NCBI RefSeq assembly: GCF_003944765.1
Contig: NZ_RWIU01000001.1
Coordinates: 1,116,001 to 1,180,000 of the forward strand
Source: Hymenobacter perfusus
Lineage (GTDB): Bacteria > Bacteroidota > Bacteroidia > Cytophagales > Hymenobacteraceae
Direction: 5' to 3'
Length of the DNA: 64,000 nt
Each line of letters opens with the position of its first letter. Position 1 is the stretch's first letter. The notes beneath the pieces are model-generated. The model saw only the letters and a list, made by a program, of their open reading frames with translations. It did no database searches and was not told the origin of the DNA. The position numbers were made by a program, and so were the translations under genes. This document shows positions 37,708 to 46,545 of the stretch, in pieces.

Positions 37708-40158
37708 CTAGAACGGGTAGCCGATGGCGATGTTCAGGCGGCCGGCGTTGTCATCGTTACTGAAGGTCTGGTTGAGGCTGGGGCGGATGGAGCCGTTGGG
37801 GTTAGCATAAGGCACCACTAGCGGGAAGGCGTAATCGAAGCGGATGACGAAGAACTGCACATCGATGCGCAGGCCGGCCCCGGCGCCCACGGCCAGCTCC
37901 TGCAGGAAGGTGCTGGGCGAGAACTGACCGTTTTTGCCGTCGGCGTTGCCCTCGGCGTCCACGGTGAGGCGGCTGGGGTCGGAGTTCACCAGCCAGATGT
38001 TGCCGGCATCCACGAACACCGCGCCCTTCACGTACGGAAACAAATCCTGGCGGTACTCGGCGTTGGCCTCGAAGCGCAGGTCTCCCACCTGGTCATAGAA
38101 GTTGGTGGCTTCGCGGGAGGCGGGCGCGCGGTAGGTACCGGGCCCAATGCCCCGGGCCGGGAAGGCCCGCACGCTGTTGGGGCCGCCGATGCCGTACTGT
38201 TTCAGGTAGGGCAGCACCGTAGCGTTCTGATAGGGCAAGCCCGCCCCGATGAGCACACGGGTAGCCAGCTTGTTGCCGCTGCTGGGGTTGCTGCTGGTGC
38301 GGAAGTAGTTGCGCAACTCCAGATCCACCTTGGTGTACTGCGAGAACTGCTGGCCCAGCAACGTGTAGGCTTGGCTGCCGTCGGCGTTGGTTTCGCGGGG
38401 CTGATTGGTGAGCGAGCTGAACAGGTAGGCCAGGTTACCAGCTAGCTCCACGCCGCCGCTGAAGTAAATCTGGTTGCGGCGCTGCTCCAGGGCCTGCTGG
38501 TTGTAGGTGTAGCGGTAGCCGCTGCTCAGGATGAACTGCTGCCGGAACGCGTTGGCCAGAAACGGCCGGTCATCCAGTAGCTGCTGAAACTGGTCAGACT
38601 GCACTGTGAGGCGCAGGTATTCGGCGTTGAGCAGGCTGATGCTGTGCTCGTTGGTGACGCGGTTTTTCCAGGTGTAGCCATAGTTGACGTTGAATACGTC
38701 CTGACGGAAGGCCTCGCGCCGCTCTACCCGCTTCACACCCGCCCCTAACACGGTTCGGGGCTGGAAGTCGGAGTTTTTCAGCCGGATATCGAACGGACTC
38801 ACTAGGCGCGGAATCTGCAACTGGGCATCGGCCCCCAGCTCGAAGCTGGTGAGGCCGATGGTGTTGGCGCCGCTGCGGGTCTGGTTTTCAAACGAGCCCG
38901 TCACGTTCACCAGCAGCTGCTCGGCTCCGCGCAGGGCCGAGCGGTTGCGGAACTGCACCCGGAAGCCGGGGCCGGTAAAGCCGTTTTCCTTGCTCACCAA
39001 CAGCACCTCGGCCCGCAGGCTTTTCTTGGGCACCTGCGTCATACGCACGTAGGAATTCAGGAAGCCGTAGCCCGCCGAGTCGGCCTTTTGCCGGGCGGGC
39101 CGGAACCCGATATCCACGTATTTAAAGGTCCCCAGGCTCATCAGGCGGCTCAGCGTCTGATCCTGGCGGCGGCGGCGGTATACACTATCGGGGAACAAGA
39201 AGGTGGCGTTGGTGATAGATTTAGCCGTGAATACTTCCTCGCTGGGATAGTACTGGTAGCCCCGGTATAAAATGGGCCGCTCGGCCAGGGTGGTATCATT
39301 AAGGTTGTAGTCGGTGTTGAGGCGCACGCGGTTGAGCACGTAGGGCTTGGCCGCCTTATCCGGCGTCTTGGCCTTCACCTTCAGGTACACGTTCACCTGG
39401 TTATTGAGCGTGCTGTCTACCTGAAACAGAATGTAGTCAGGGTTGAAATAGTAGTAGCCCTGGTTTTTGAGGGCCGCATCGATGCGCAGCCGCTCGTTGG
39501 TGAAGGTTTGCAGGTTGTAGGCGTCGCCTACTTTCAGCAGACTGGCCGCCTGCGTGGCCCGGATGGCCTGCGGCAGCAGCGAATCGCCCTCCGGGAAAAA
39601 CACCTCCTTGATGACGTAGGGCCGGTTGACGGTGGCAGTATAATCGACGCTGGCCGCTTGGCCCTTCACCGTCACCTTGCTATGGACTTCGGGCCGAAAG
39701 TAGCCGTTGTTGTAGAGCCGGTTGACCATCAGGCCCTTCACTTTCTGGGTATCTACCTGGCTCAGCAGCACGGGCTTTTCGCCGTACTTGTTGGCCAGCC
39801 ACTTGCCCAGGCCCTTGGTTTTGCCCTCGCCCAAGTGCCAGAAATAGATTTTCGGACGCTGCCCCAGAATGGACGCGTTGGGCTTGGGCGTAATCACGCC
39901 GGTCAGCTCGGTGGTAATTTCACTTTCACGCGGAATCTGACTCTCGGATTGCAGCTTCACGGTGCTGCCGGTATATAGCTTACTGCCTTCCGGAATGTAC
40001 TTGGTGCCCGAGCAGGCCGCCAGTAGCAGCATACTGCTCAGGGCCGCCCACCGCCGCACCTCATTCCCCGGCCCTCTCTCCTCGGGGAGAGGGGGAGCCT
40101 GACGATTGGCATCGGCGGCTTTTTTTAGTTGAGAAGGGCTGAATCGGTAGAAACGCAT
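37708..40158 (-). CDS. tamL: BamA/TamA-family outer-membrane lipoprotein (TamL type)
   Basis: 816 residues in the long frame. A lipobox LLLAACSG (Cys49) precedes POTRA-like domains, about 60-400, and a C-terminal Omp85 beta-barrel with GGPNSVRAFPARGIG and a final strand ending IAIGYPF. Lipid-anchored TamA variants of Bacteroidota have been named TamL. They work with TamB, which is encoded just upstream, in outer-membrane assembly or lipid transport. Odd: the N-terminal region before the signal core (PPLPEERGPGNE) is encoded by a family D repeat arm. A GTG at 40059, right at the edge of that arm, would give a normal short signal peptide with Cys16, so the real start may be there. Confidence 0.85.
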   Translation of the reverse strand: MRFYRFSPSQLKKAADANRQAPPLPEERGPGNEVRRWAALSSMLLLAACSGTKYIPEGSKLYTGSTVKLQSESQIPRESEITTELTGVITPKPNASILGQRPKIYFWHLGEGKTKGLGKWLANKYGEKPVLLSQVDTQKVKGLMVNRLYNNGYFRPEVHSKVTVKGQAASVDYTATVNRPYVIKEVFFPEGDSLLPQAIRATQAASLLKVGDAYNLQTFTNERLRIDAALKNQGYYYFNPDYILFQVDSTLNNQVNVYLKVKAKTPDKAAKPYVLNRVRLNTDYNLNDTTLAERPILYRGYQYYPSEEVFTAKSITNATFLFPDSVYRRRRQDQTLSRLMSLGTFKYVDIGFRPARQKADSAGYGFLNSYVRMTQVPKKSLRAEVLLVSKENGFTGPGFRVQFRNRSALRGAEQLLVNVTGSFENQTRSGANTIGLTSFELGADAQLQIPRLVSPFDIRLKNSDFQPRTVLGAGVKRVERREAFRQDVFNVNYGYTWKNRVTNEHSISLLNAEYLRLTVQSDQFQQLLDDRPFLANAFRQQFILSSGYRYTYNQQALEQRRNQIYFSGGVELAGNLAYLFSSLTNQPRETNADGSQAYTLLGQQFSQYTKVDLELRNYFRTSSNPSSGNKLATRVLIGAGLPYQNATVLPYLKQYGIGGPNSVRAFPARGIGPGTYRAPASREATNFYDQVGDLRFEANAEYRQDLFPYVKGAVFVDAGNIWLVNSDPSRLTVDAEGNADGKNGQFSPSTFLQELAVGAGAGLRIDVQFFVIRFDYAFPLVVPYANPNGSIRPSLNQTFSNDDNAGRLNIAIGYPF
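40059..40104. repeat. Family D arm (DUF559-associated), single
   Basis: CCTCATTCCCCGGCCC followed by a CTCTCC/GGAGAG hairpin and GGGGGAGCCTGACG. The last part is the same as the inner end of the right arm of the element at 13685-13734. It lies inside the 5' end of tamL. Confidence 0.8.
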
Positions 40159-40227
40159 GCGGTAGGAAGTCAGAACAAGAAATCAGCAGGCTATCCTTTT
40201 CTCAGCAGAAAAGGAGCCGAGTTGAGG

Positions 40228-43200
40228 TTAGCGCCGCGTCGAATCGGGGCGGGCCACGCGGGTGGGGCGGCGGGTGGAGTCGGGGCGGGCGGCGGGAAAC
40301 TGAGCGGCGGCCGTCGAGTCGGTGCCGTCGCGGCGGTTCCGGCGCTTGCGGCGGCGCTCCAGCTTCACTTCCTCCTTCACGTTCTCGTCGATGCCCTTGA
40401 ATAGGTCGGCCAGGTTCTGGTAGTCGCGCTGGAATACCAGCGAGGCCCCGTTGCGCACAAACTGCCCGTCGATATCGGAGTACGAGTTATTGCGGAAGGC
40501 CCGCAGCCGGATGCGGCCGTTGGCCAGCACGTTGTACTCGATGCTGATGTCGCCGGCAAAGGCACTCACGCCGGCCCCCTGGCCCGAACTAGCCTGGTTG
40601 CCGCCACCCAACGGCACATCGGTACCGAGACGCACGGTGAGGCGGTTATTGAGCAGCTGCCGGCGCACGGCCACGTTCAGGTCGGTGCGGGTTTGCTCCT
40701 GGCCGCTGCTGAAGTCGGCGTAGGAATTCACGCCCAGCTCCACGCCCAGGTTGGAGAGGTAGGAGCCGGTGAGGTTATTGAGCTGCTGGGTGAGCACCTG
40801 GCTGGCCGAGCCGCGCAGCTGCTCGGCTACCAGGCTGCCGCTGCTGCTCTTGAAAGGGTCATCGGCCAGGAAGCGGCCCAGCACCAGCAGGGAGAACACC
40901 TGCTTATTCAGCTCGCTTTCCTCGGAAGGCTGCCGCAGCTGGGCTAGTCGGTTCTCGATGGGGGCGCGCAAATCGGTGCGGGCGTCCTCGGGCAGGCGCA
41001 CATCAAACCCGATGATGGGCTTGAGCAGCTCGCCGCGCACCTTCAAGTCCACCACGAAGGGTACCGGGTTGCGGGCCAGCGCGCTCTGGGTTTCGTCGGT
41101 GCCGGCCTGGGCCAGAATCAGCTCGGCGGGGGCGGCGCGCACGTTGTAGAGGGCCGTTACATTGGCCTGGCCGTTGTACGGGTCGCCGCTCCAGGTGATG
41201 GAGGAACCGGGCGCAATGTCAAATTCCCGCGACGCCAGCTCGTAAAGCGACATCTGGTACTTGCCCTTGGCCACATCGAGGCGGCCAGTGAGGGTGATGT
41301 TGCCGGTGGGGTCGATGGCCGTGTTGAGCGTGCCGTTGGCCTGCACCCGCAGGTTGTCGCCGGAAACCTCATCCACCACGAAAGTGAAGGGCGTATTCTC
41401 GGTAATGGTAATGGTAGCCTGAATGTCGTAGCCGGCGGCGGCCTGTGCTGTATCGAGGGCCAGCTGGCGGGCCAGCATGGTGTCAAGGGGGGCGCTCTTA
41501 TCCACAAACTCCACAATCCCGTCGCGCTCCACTTTCACCGGGTCATCGGTCGGCAGGCCCACGGACAGATTGGAGCCGTCGGCCACGCGGGCCTTGGTGC
41601 GCACCACGGGCAGGTCGAGGGTCCCGGTAATGCGCGAATCAGAATCCACCAGCAGCTTGCCCCAGAACAGCGGGTTCTCGCGCTGGGAGCTGTTGATGGC
41701 CAGGAAGTTCTCGGTGCGCGCTTCCAGATCGAACCGGAAATCTGACACGTAGTCGCGGGTGCGGATGCGGCCGTTAATGACTGCCTCGTTACCCACCGAA
41801 TCCTTCACCACAAAGTCATCGAACCCGATGCCCTGGTTAGTGAAGTCGATATCCTGCGAGGCTAGGAAGTACGGCGCGCCCAGCTGGGACAGCGTGAACG
41901 TGGCGTCGGGGGTGGTGGTGAGCGTGCCGTTGATGACGGGCTGGCTGACGTTGCCCGTTACGGCTAGCCGGCCGCCCACGCCGCCAGCCATCTGCTGGAG
42001 CTGGCCCAGAGAGAAGGGCTCAATGATTTTCAGGTCAAGCCGGTTTACCTGCACATCGAACTGAATCGGGTCGGGCGGCACGGCTAGGTAGTAGCCCACA
42101 GCCCGCACATCCATGCCCTGCTGGTTGGTCAGGCGCACATCCACGTTGTAACGGTTGGCTTCAGGGTTGGTCGCCTGCAACGCCACGTCGCCGATGATGG
42201 CCTTATTGTAGGCAAAGCCGGCCAGGTTGGCGTTGGCCGTGAAGGCCTGCTTGGGCTGGCCCAGGCTATAGGCTACGGCCTGCCCGTTGAGCGTACCGGC
42301 AATGAGTGAATCCTGGAAGCCGGCGGCCCGGCCCAGCGCGTTGATTTCGAGGTTTTCCATGCTCACCTGCAGCGGATACTGCGCCCCGGTAAGAGTTTGC
42401 AGGCTCAGGCGGCGCTGGTTGCGGGCAAAGCTGACGTTGCGGGCGAAAACAGCCCCGGTGCTGGTGGTGTAGCGCAGTTCGTTGTCGGCTGGAATATCCC
42501 ACTGCTTCTGGTCCAGCATCAGTTTGGGGTCGAAGCGGAAGGCATAGGCGTCGCCGCCGCCTAGTACCCGCAGAGCCCCGGCTAGGTTCAGCCGTTCGGC
42601 GCTATCGGTTTCCGCAATGCGCAGCCGCGTCCCGATTTCGTTGTTCTGCACGCTGCCCGAAAGGCTGGGGTTCGGAATTTTGAGGGTAGTATCCTGGCTG
42701 ACTTGGCGTAAGCCGAGGGCGTAATCCAGCTTCTGCGGATCGGAGCTCACGTTGAGTTTGAGCGAATCCAGGGCGTAGCCCATGTACACCACGCGGCGGA
42801 TGGCCGTGTTCAGACGCAGGTCGGCCTGGCGACTGTCGTAGCTGCCGGTGAGCTTGAAGGGCGTAAGGCGCGTGAGGTCGGGCACCAGCTGCTGCACCAG
42901 TTTTGGCTGTTTCAGGTTGGCCTCGAAAGTGAACTGCTGGTACTCAGCGCTGGGCCGGTACTGAATGCCGGGCAAGTCGAAATACCGGTCAATATGCTGC
43001 TGCAGGGCCGTAGCAATGTCGCCGAGACGGGTGTTGCCGCGCAGAGTCACGTCAGCCACCGAGCTGGCGAAATCCACTTCCGTGCGGCCCGTGCGCTGCA
43101 CAATGCGCCCACTCACGGAATCGAGGGCAAACGGCTTGTTGTTGTTCACGATGACGATGCGGCTCCCCGAGAACGTGCCGTTCAGGGTGTTCAGGTCGGA

Positions 43201-45783
43201 GCCGCTCAGGTTGGCTTGCAGGTCGCCCTGCACGCGCAGGTCGCCGCCGGTGTAGAAGCCCAGGGCCGTGAGGTTGGCCCCGCGCAGGTTCAGGCGGTCC
43301 ACGGTGTAAGTGGGGTTCGAGGCGTTGCGCAGGTCAATGGTGGCCAGTAGGTCGAGGTTGAGGTTGGGGTCGTCCTTGCTGCTGGCATCTACCACGTAGC
43401 GGTTGCGGTCAATATCCACCTTGGCCGTGATGCCGCGGTAGGTGTAGTTGTTGTAGGTGGCTTCGCGCACGGTGGCGTTCAGCTGGCCGCGCAGCAGGTT
43501 GGGGTCAAGGCCGCCGCGGCCGGTGAGCGTGCCGTTGGCGGTTACTTTTCCAATCGTCGGGTCACCCAGGAATTTGCCCACGTCGAGGCTTTGGGTGCTG
43601 AACGTAGCCGTAACGGGCTCTTGGCCCTGCGGGCCTTCGCCCACGTTCACCTTGGCCGCCACGTTCCCGAAGGTAGTCTGCGCCTTCAGGTCAGTATCGA
43701 ATACCAGGGCCGTAGGCCGGCCCCGGAACGTGCCGCTGGCCGTGATGCGCGGCGGCAGCTGGTAACCGGCCGGCAAGGTACCGGGCGGCAGCAACCCCTT
43801 AATATCGGCGGCGGTAGAGGTGAACTCCTTAATGTTGAAATCGGCAAACAGGCGACGGTCGGTGTTGGGCAGGCCCACGAGGCGGCCCGTGGTGCGGATG
43901 CGGATACCCTGCAGCCCCCGGAAATCGATGTTATTGAGAGCCAGGTTGCTGATGCGGCCCTTAATTTGGCCACTCATTACCAGCGGCGCGTTCGGGTCGA
44001 TGCCCAGCTCCGGTAACGTGCCGGCTGGCAGCAAACTGCGCATGTCGGCCTCGGTGGTACGCGCGTAGCCTAGGTTCAGGTCCAGAATCAACCGGTCATC
44101 GGTATTGGGCAGGCCCTGAATCCGGCCCGAGCCGCGCACCACGGTGTTGCGGAAGCCCACGAAATCGAGGTTGCGGACTCGCACGTCGCCCAGCCGCCCA
44201 TCCACCAGCCCCGAAATCAGGAACGACTGGTTGCGGCCGCTGCTGAACGGTGGCGTGTCGATGAGCGAAGGCGTGATGTAGAGCACGTCGCGGAAGCCCA
44301 GGCGGGCCTCGCGCAGGTCGCCGTTGAGCTTGAGGTTGGGCAGGTCATCGGCAATGCCGGCTAGGTCCTTATAGCCAATGCCGATGCGGCGCTTGAGGTG
44401 GCTGTGGGGCGTCACCAGGTCCAAGTCGTTGAGCTGGATGCGGGTATCGTCGTAGTGCAGGTCGGCGCGGGCGCGGGTGATGGCAAAGCCGCTCTGCTCC
44501 TGCCCCGCCAGCTGCGTGATGCGGCCGGTGGTGCTGTCGGCGGAATAGCGCAGGTTCTCGGTGTTGAGCGTGAGGTTAGTGAACTTCAGGTGGTTGTAGT
44601 CCATGCCCCGGATGCGGGTTTTCTGGGCCGGCTCGTTGAAGTTGTCGAAGGCCACATCCACCCCGCTGATATCGGACTGCTTCAGACTCACTACCCAGCT
44701 GGCTTCGGTGCCGGTGGCGTTTTCCACGGCCGCGTTCAGGTCGCGTACGGCCTCGGCGGGGTTCACCACGCGCTGTTCTACCGGCACATTCTCGTTCTGG
44801 GCGTAGGCGAAGCTGGTATTGCGCAGCTTCAGCGTGTTCAGAGCCACGCGCGAGTTCACCAGATCAATATTGTCGGCCGTTACCTCAGCCTCCCCAATGC
44901 GGGTGCTGATAAACTGGGCCGACGGATCGTTCTTGTAGCTCAGACTCACGTTTTCCAGCAGGGCCCGGTTCAACCCGAATTCCAGTTCCAGCGCGGCCGT
45001 GTCCTGGGGCGCATCCGGTGGCACTTTGGTTTGCACGATGACGATGCCCGTGTTGCGCAAGGCGGCCTGATCTACTCTATAAGTAGAAGCATCCACGTTT
45101 ACCTCATCCATATTCACGGCCAGCTCGCCTACCCGGGTGCGCACGTTCATGCCGTCCACCTGGTCGTTATAGGTAAGCAGTATGTTGGTCAGACGCACGT
45201 CGCCGATGTTGTACTGGAAGCCCGCGCCGGTGGTATCGGCGGGCGTGGCGGCCACGGTGGTCGTGTCGCCGGTGGCGAAGGCCTGGATAATGAAGTCGTA
45301 GTTGGAAATGCTGTCGGGGGCGGTGCGGCTGATGGCCACCCGGCCGTCGTTCAGCTCCAGACTCTTGAGGTTGATCTGCGACTTGGTCAGAGCCCAGATG
45401 TCCAGATCCACGCCCAAGTGCCCCACCGACAGCAGCGTATCGCCTTTCTGGTCTTCTATATACACGCCGTCGAAGTTGATGGCGTGGCGAAAATCGGTGC
45501 GAAATTTGGCGATTCGCACTTCGGTTTTCAGTTTGTCGCGTAGATAGTTTTCGGCCTTTCGAACCACGAAATCCTGGCCCGAATCGGTTTGCAGGTACAC
45601 AAAAAGCCCTGCCACTACCAATAGCAAAAAGACAAGCAGCCCCAACAGGGCGTAGAGAATACGACGCAGATAGACCGGCAAAAGGGTAGGGGGTAGGAGT
45701 GAAACTCCTTCTGCCAAACGAGAAAACCGGGAATTGGGTTGGCTCGTTGTGTTTTTAGCTACCGGCTTGCTCCGTACAGCCAC
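40228..45783 (-). CDS. tamB: TamB-type translocation and assembly module protein
   Basis: 1851 residues from a GTG at 45783. A single N-terminal membrane helix (LLGLLVFLLLVVAGLFVYL) is followed by a very long beta-rich region. Repeated segments there (for example SSSKDDPNLNLDLLATIDL) suit a hydrophobic groove that bridges the periplasm. The conserved C-terminal TamB/DUF490 domain lies at about 1380-1800 (GNITLTGRLDVAKGKYQ, LNNRLTVRLGTDVPLGGG). After it comes a basic tail with PDSTRRPTRVARPDSTRR-type repeats. TamB helps move lipids or outer-membrane proteins to the outer membrane with TamA/TamL, whose gene follows 69 bp downstream. Confidence 0.9.
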   Translation of the reverse strand: MAVRSKPVAKNTTSQPNSRFSRLAEGVSLLPPTLLPVYLRRILYALLGLLVFLLLVVAGLFVYLQTDSGQDFVVRKAENYLRDKLKTEVRIAKFRTDFRHAINFDGVYIEDQKGDTLLSVGHLGVDLDIWALTKSQINLKSLELNDGRVAISRTAPDSISNYDFIIQAFATGDTTTVAATPADTTGAGFQYNIGDVRLTNILLTYNDQVDGMNVRTRVGELAVNMDEVNVDASTYRVDQAALRNTGIVIVQTKVPPDAPQDTAALELEFGLNRALLENVSLSYKNDPSAQFISTRIGEAEVTADNIDLVNSRVALNTLKLRNTSFAYAQNENVPVEQRVVNPAEAVRDLNAAVENATGTEASWVVSLKQSDISGVDVAFDNFNEPAQKTRIRGMDYNHLKFTNLTLNTENLRYSADSTTGRITQLAGQEQSGFAITRARADLHYDDTRIQLNDLDLVTPHSHLKRRIGIGYKDLAGIADDLPNLKLNGDLREARLGFRDVLYITPSLIDTPPFSSGRNQSFLISGLVDGRLGDVRVRNLDFVGFRNTVVRGSGRIQGLPNTDDRLILDLNLGYARTTEADMRSLLPAGTLPELGIDPNAPLVMSGQIKGRISNLALNNIDFRGLQGIRIRTTGRLVGLPNTDRRLFADFNIKEFTSTAADIKGLLPPGTLPAGYQLPPRITASGTFRGRPTALVFDTDLKAQTTFGNVAAKVNVGEGPQGQEPVTATFSTQSLDVGKFLGDPTIGKVTANGTLTGRGGLDPNLLRGQLNATVREATYNNYTYRGITAKVDIDRNRYVVDASSKDDPNLNLDLLATIDLRNASNPTYTVDRLNLRGANLTALGFYTGGDLRVQGDLQANLSGSDLNTLNGTFSGSRIVIVNNNKPFALDSVSGRIVQRTGRTEVDFASSVADVTLRGNTRLGDIATALQQHIDRYFDLPGIQYRPSAEYQQFTFEANLKQPKLVQQLVPDLTRLTPFKLTGSYDSRQADLRLNTAIRRVVYMGYALDSLKLNVSSDPQKLDYALGLRQVSQDTTLKIPNPSLSGSVQNNEIGTRLRIAETDSAERLNLAGALRVLGGGDAYAFRFDPKLMLDQKQWDIPADNELRYTTSTGAVFARNVSFARNQRRLSLQTLTGAQYPLQVSMENLEINALGRAAGFQDSLIAGTLNGQAVAYSLGQPKQAFTANANLAGFAYNKAIIGDVALQATNPEANRYNVDVRLTNQQGMDVRAVGYYLAVPPDPIQFDVQVNRLDLKIIEPFSLGQLQQMAGGVGGRLAVTGNVSQPVINGTLTTTPDATFTLSQLGAPYFLASQDIDFTNQGIGFDDFVVKDSVGNEAVINGRIRTRDYVSDFRFDLEARTENFLAINSSQRENPLFWGKLLVDSDSRITGTLDLPVVRTKARVADGSNLSVGLPTDDPVKVERDGIVEFVDKSAPLDTMLARQLALDTAQAAAGYDIQATITITENTPFTFVVDEVSGDNLRVQANGTLNTAIDPTGNITLTGRLDVAKGKYQMSLYELASREFDIAPGSSITWSGDPYNGQANVTALYNVRAAPAELILAQAGTDETQSALARNPVPFVVDLKVRGELLKPIIGFDVRLPEDARTDLRAPIENRLAQLRQPSEESELNKQVFSLLVLGRFLADDPFKSSSGSLVAEQLRGSASQVLTQQLNNLTGSYLSNLGVELGVNSYADFSSGQEQTRTDLNVAVRRQLLNNRLTVRLGTDVPLGGGNQASSGQGAGVSAFAGDISIEYNVLANGRIRLRAFRNNSYSDIDGQFVRNGASLVFQRDYQNLADLFKGIDENVKEEVKLERRRKRRNRRDGTDSTAAAQFPAARPDSTRRPTRVARPDSTRR

Positions 45784-45891
45784 AAAAACCCACCGCTCAT
45801 CGGTGCATTAGGGAATTGCCCGCGGCAGAGTTGTAATTTCCGGACGGATCATAGTTCTTGCTCCGCTTCCTACCTTTTCCCCCTCCCTCCC

Positions 45892-46329
45892 GTGTCTCGC
45901 TCCACTCCCACCTGTTCCGCTCGTTTCCTGTATCTGTCGGCTGCTTTGGGCTTGGCGGTTCTGCTTGCTCAGCCGGCCCGTGCCCAGCTTCAGTCCGCCG
46001 CCTCCACTCCCCAGAATGCCACCATGGTGCAGCTGACCGGCACCGTGCTCAGCAGCACCGGTCAGCCGCTGGCCGGCGCTGCCGTAGGAGTGGAAGGCAA
46101 GAAGCTGAACTCCGCCAGTGCCAACTCAGAAGGCTCCTTCCTGCTGACTTTACCGGCCGGCGAACCGGTGGTTCTGCTGGTAGGATTCCCGGCCCATGAG
46201 CCGCAACGAGTGGCCATCCGCAATCCGGCCACCGAGAAAAACCTGATCATTACGCTGCAAAGCACCGGCAAACAAACCTCCAAAGCCCTGCGCGCCCGCC
46301 AGAAAAAGTACAAGCGCACCGGCGAGTAA
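45892..46329 (+). CDS. Secreted protein with carboxypeptidase-regulatory-like (Ig-type) domain
   Basis: 145 residues from a GTG at 45892, the point where a signal peptide begins (ending near AQPARAQ). The mature protein is one CarboxypepD_reg-like fold: VQLTGTVLSSTGQPLAGAAVGVEGKKLNSASANSEGSFLLTLPAG..., the plug-like domain often fused to TonB receptors, here alone. A basic C-terminus (ALRARQKKYKRTGE) follows. Function unknown. The longer frame from 45739 is not supported. Confidence 0.65.
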   Translation: MSRSTPTCSARFLYLSAALGLAVLLAQPARAQLQSAASTPQNATMVQLTGTVLSSTGQPLAGAAVGVEGKKLNSASANSEGSFLLTLPAGEPVVLLVGFPAHEPQRVAIRNPATEKNLIITLQSTGKQTSKALRARQKKYKRTGE

Positions 46330-46510
46330 CCCATCCGGGAAAGGTGCTTATGCCTGGTTACTGAGCACTCACTTGGCCATGTTCCACAGAAATCAACCGG
46401 ACACCAATTGATAATCAACCAGGCATTAGCTCCGAAAAAAACGCGGCCCTTTCGGGGCTGATGACGCCATTTTGCGGGCGTAACCGGTGCCGTTTTAGCC
46501 TAATATGCAG

Positions 46511-46518
46511 TATCTTCG
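46511..46518 (+). promoter_or_regulatory. Possible -7 promoter element before malQ
   Basis: TATCTTCG, the same octamer as before the metH riboswitch, 27 bp before the malQ start codon. No good -33 TTTG was found, only a T-run around 46494-46497. Weak support. Confidence 0.35.
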
Positions 46519-46545
46519 GGCCGCATTTTTATTCGTCAGCACCCG

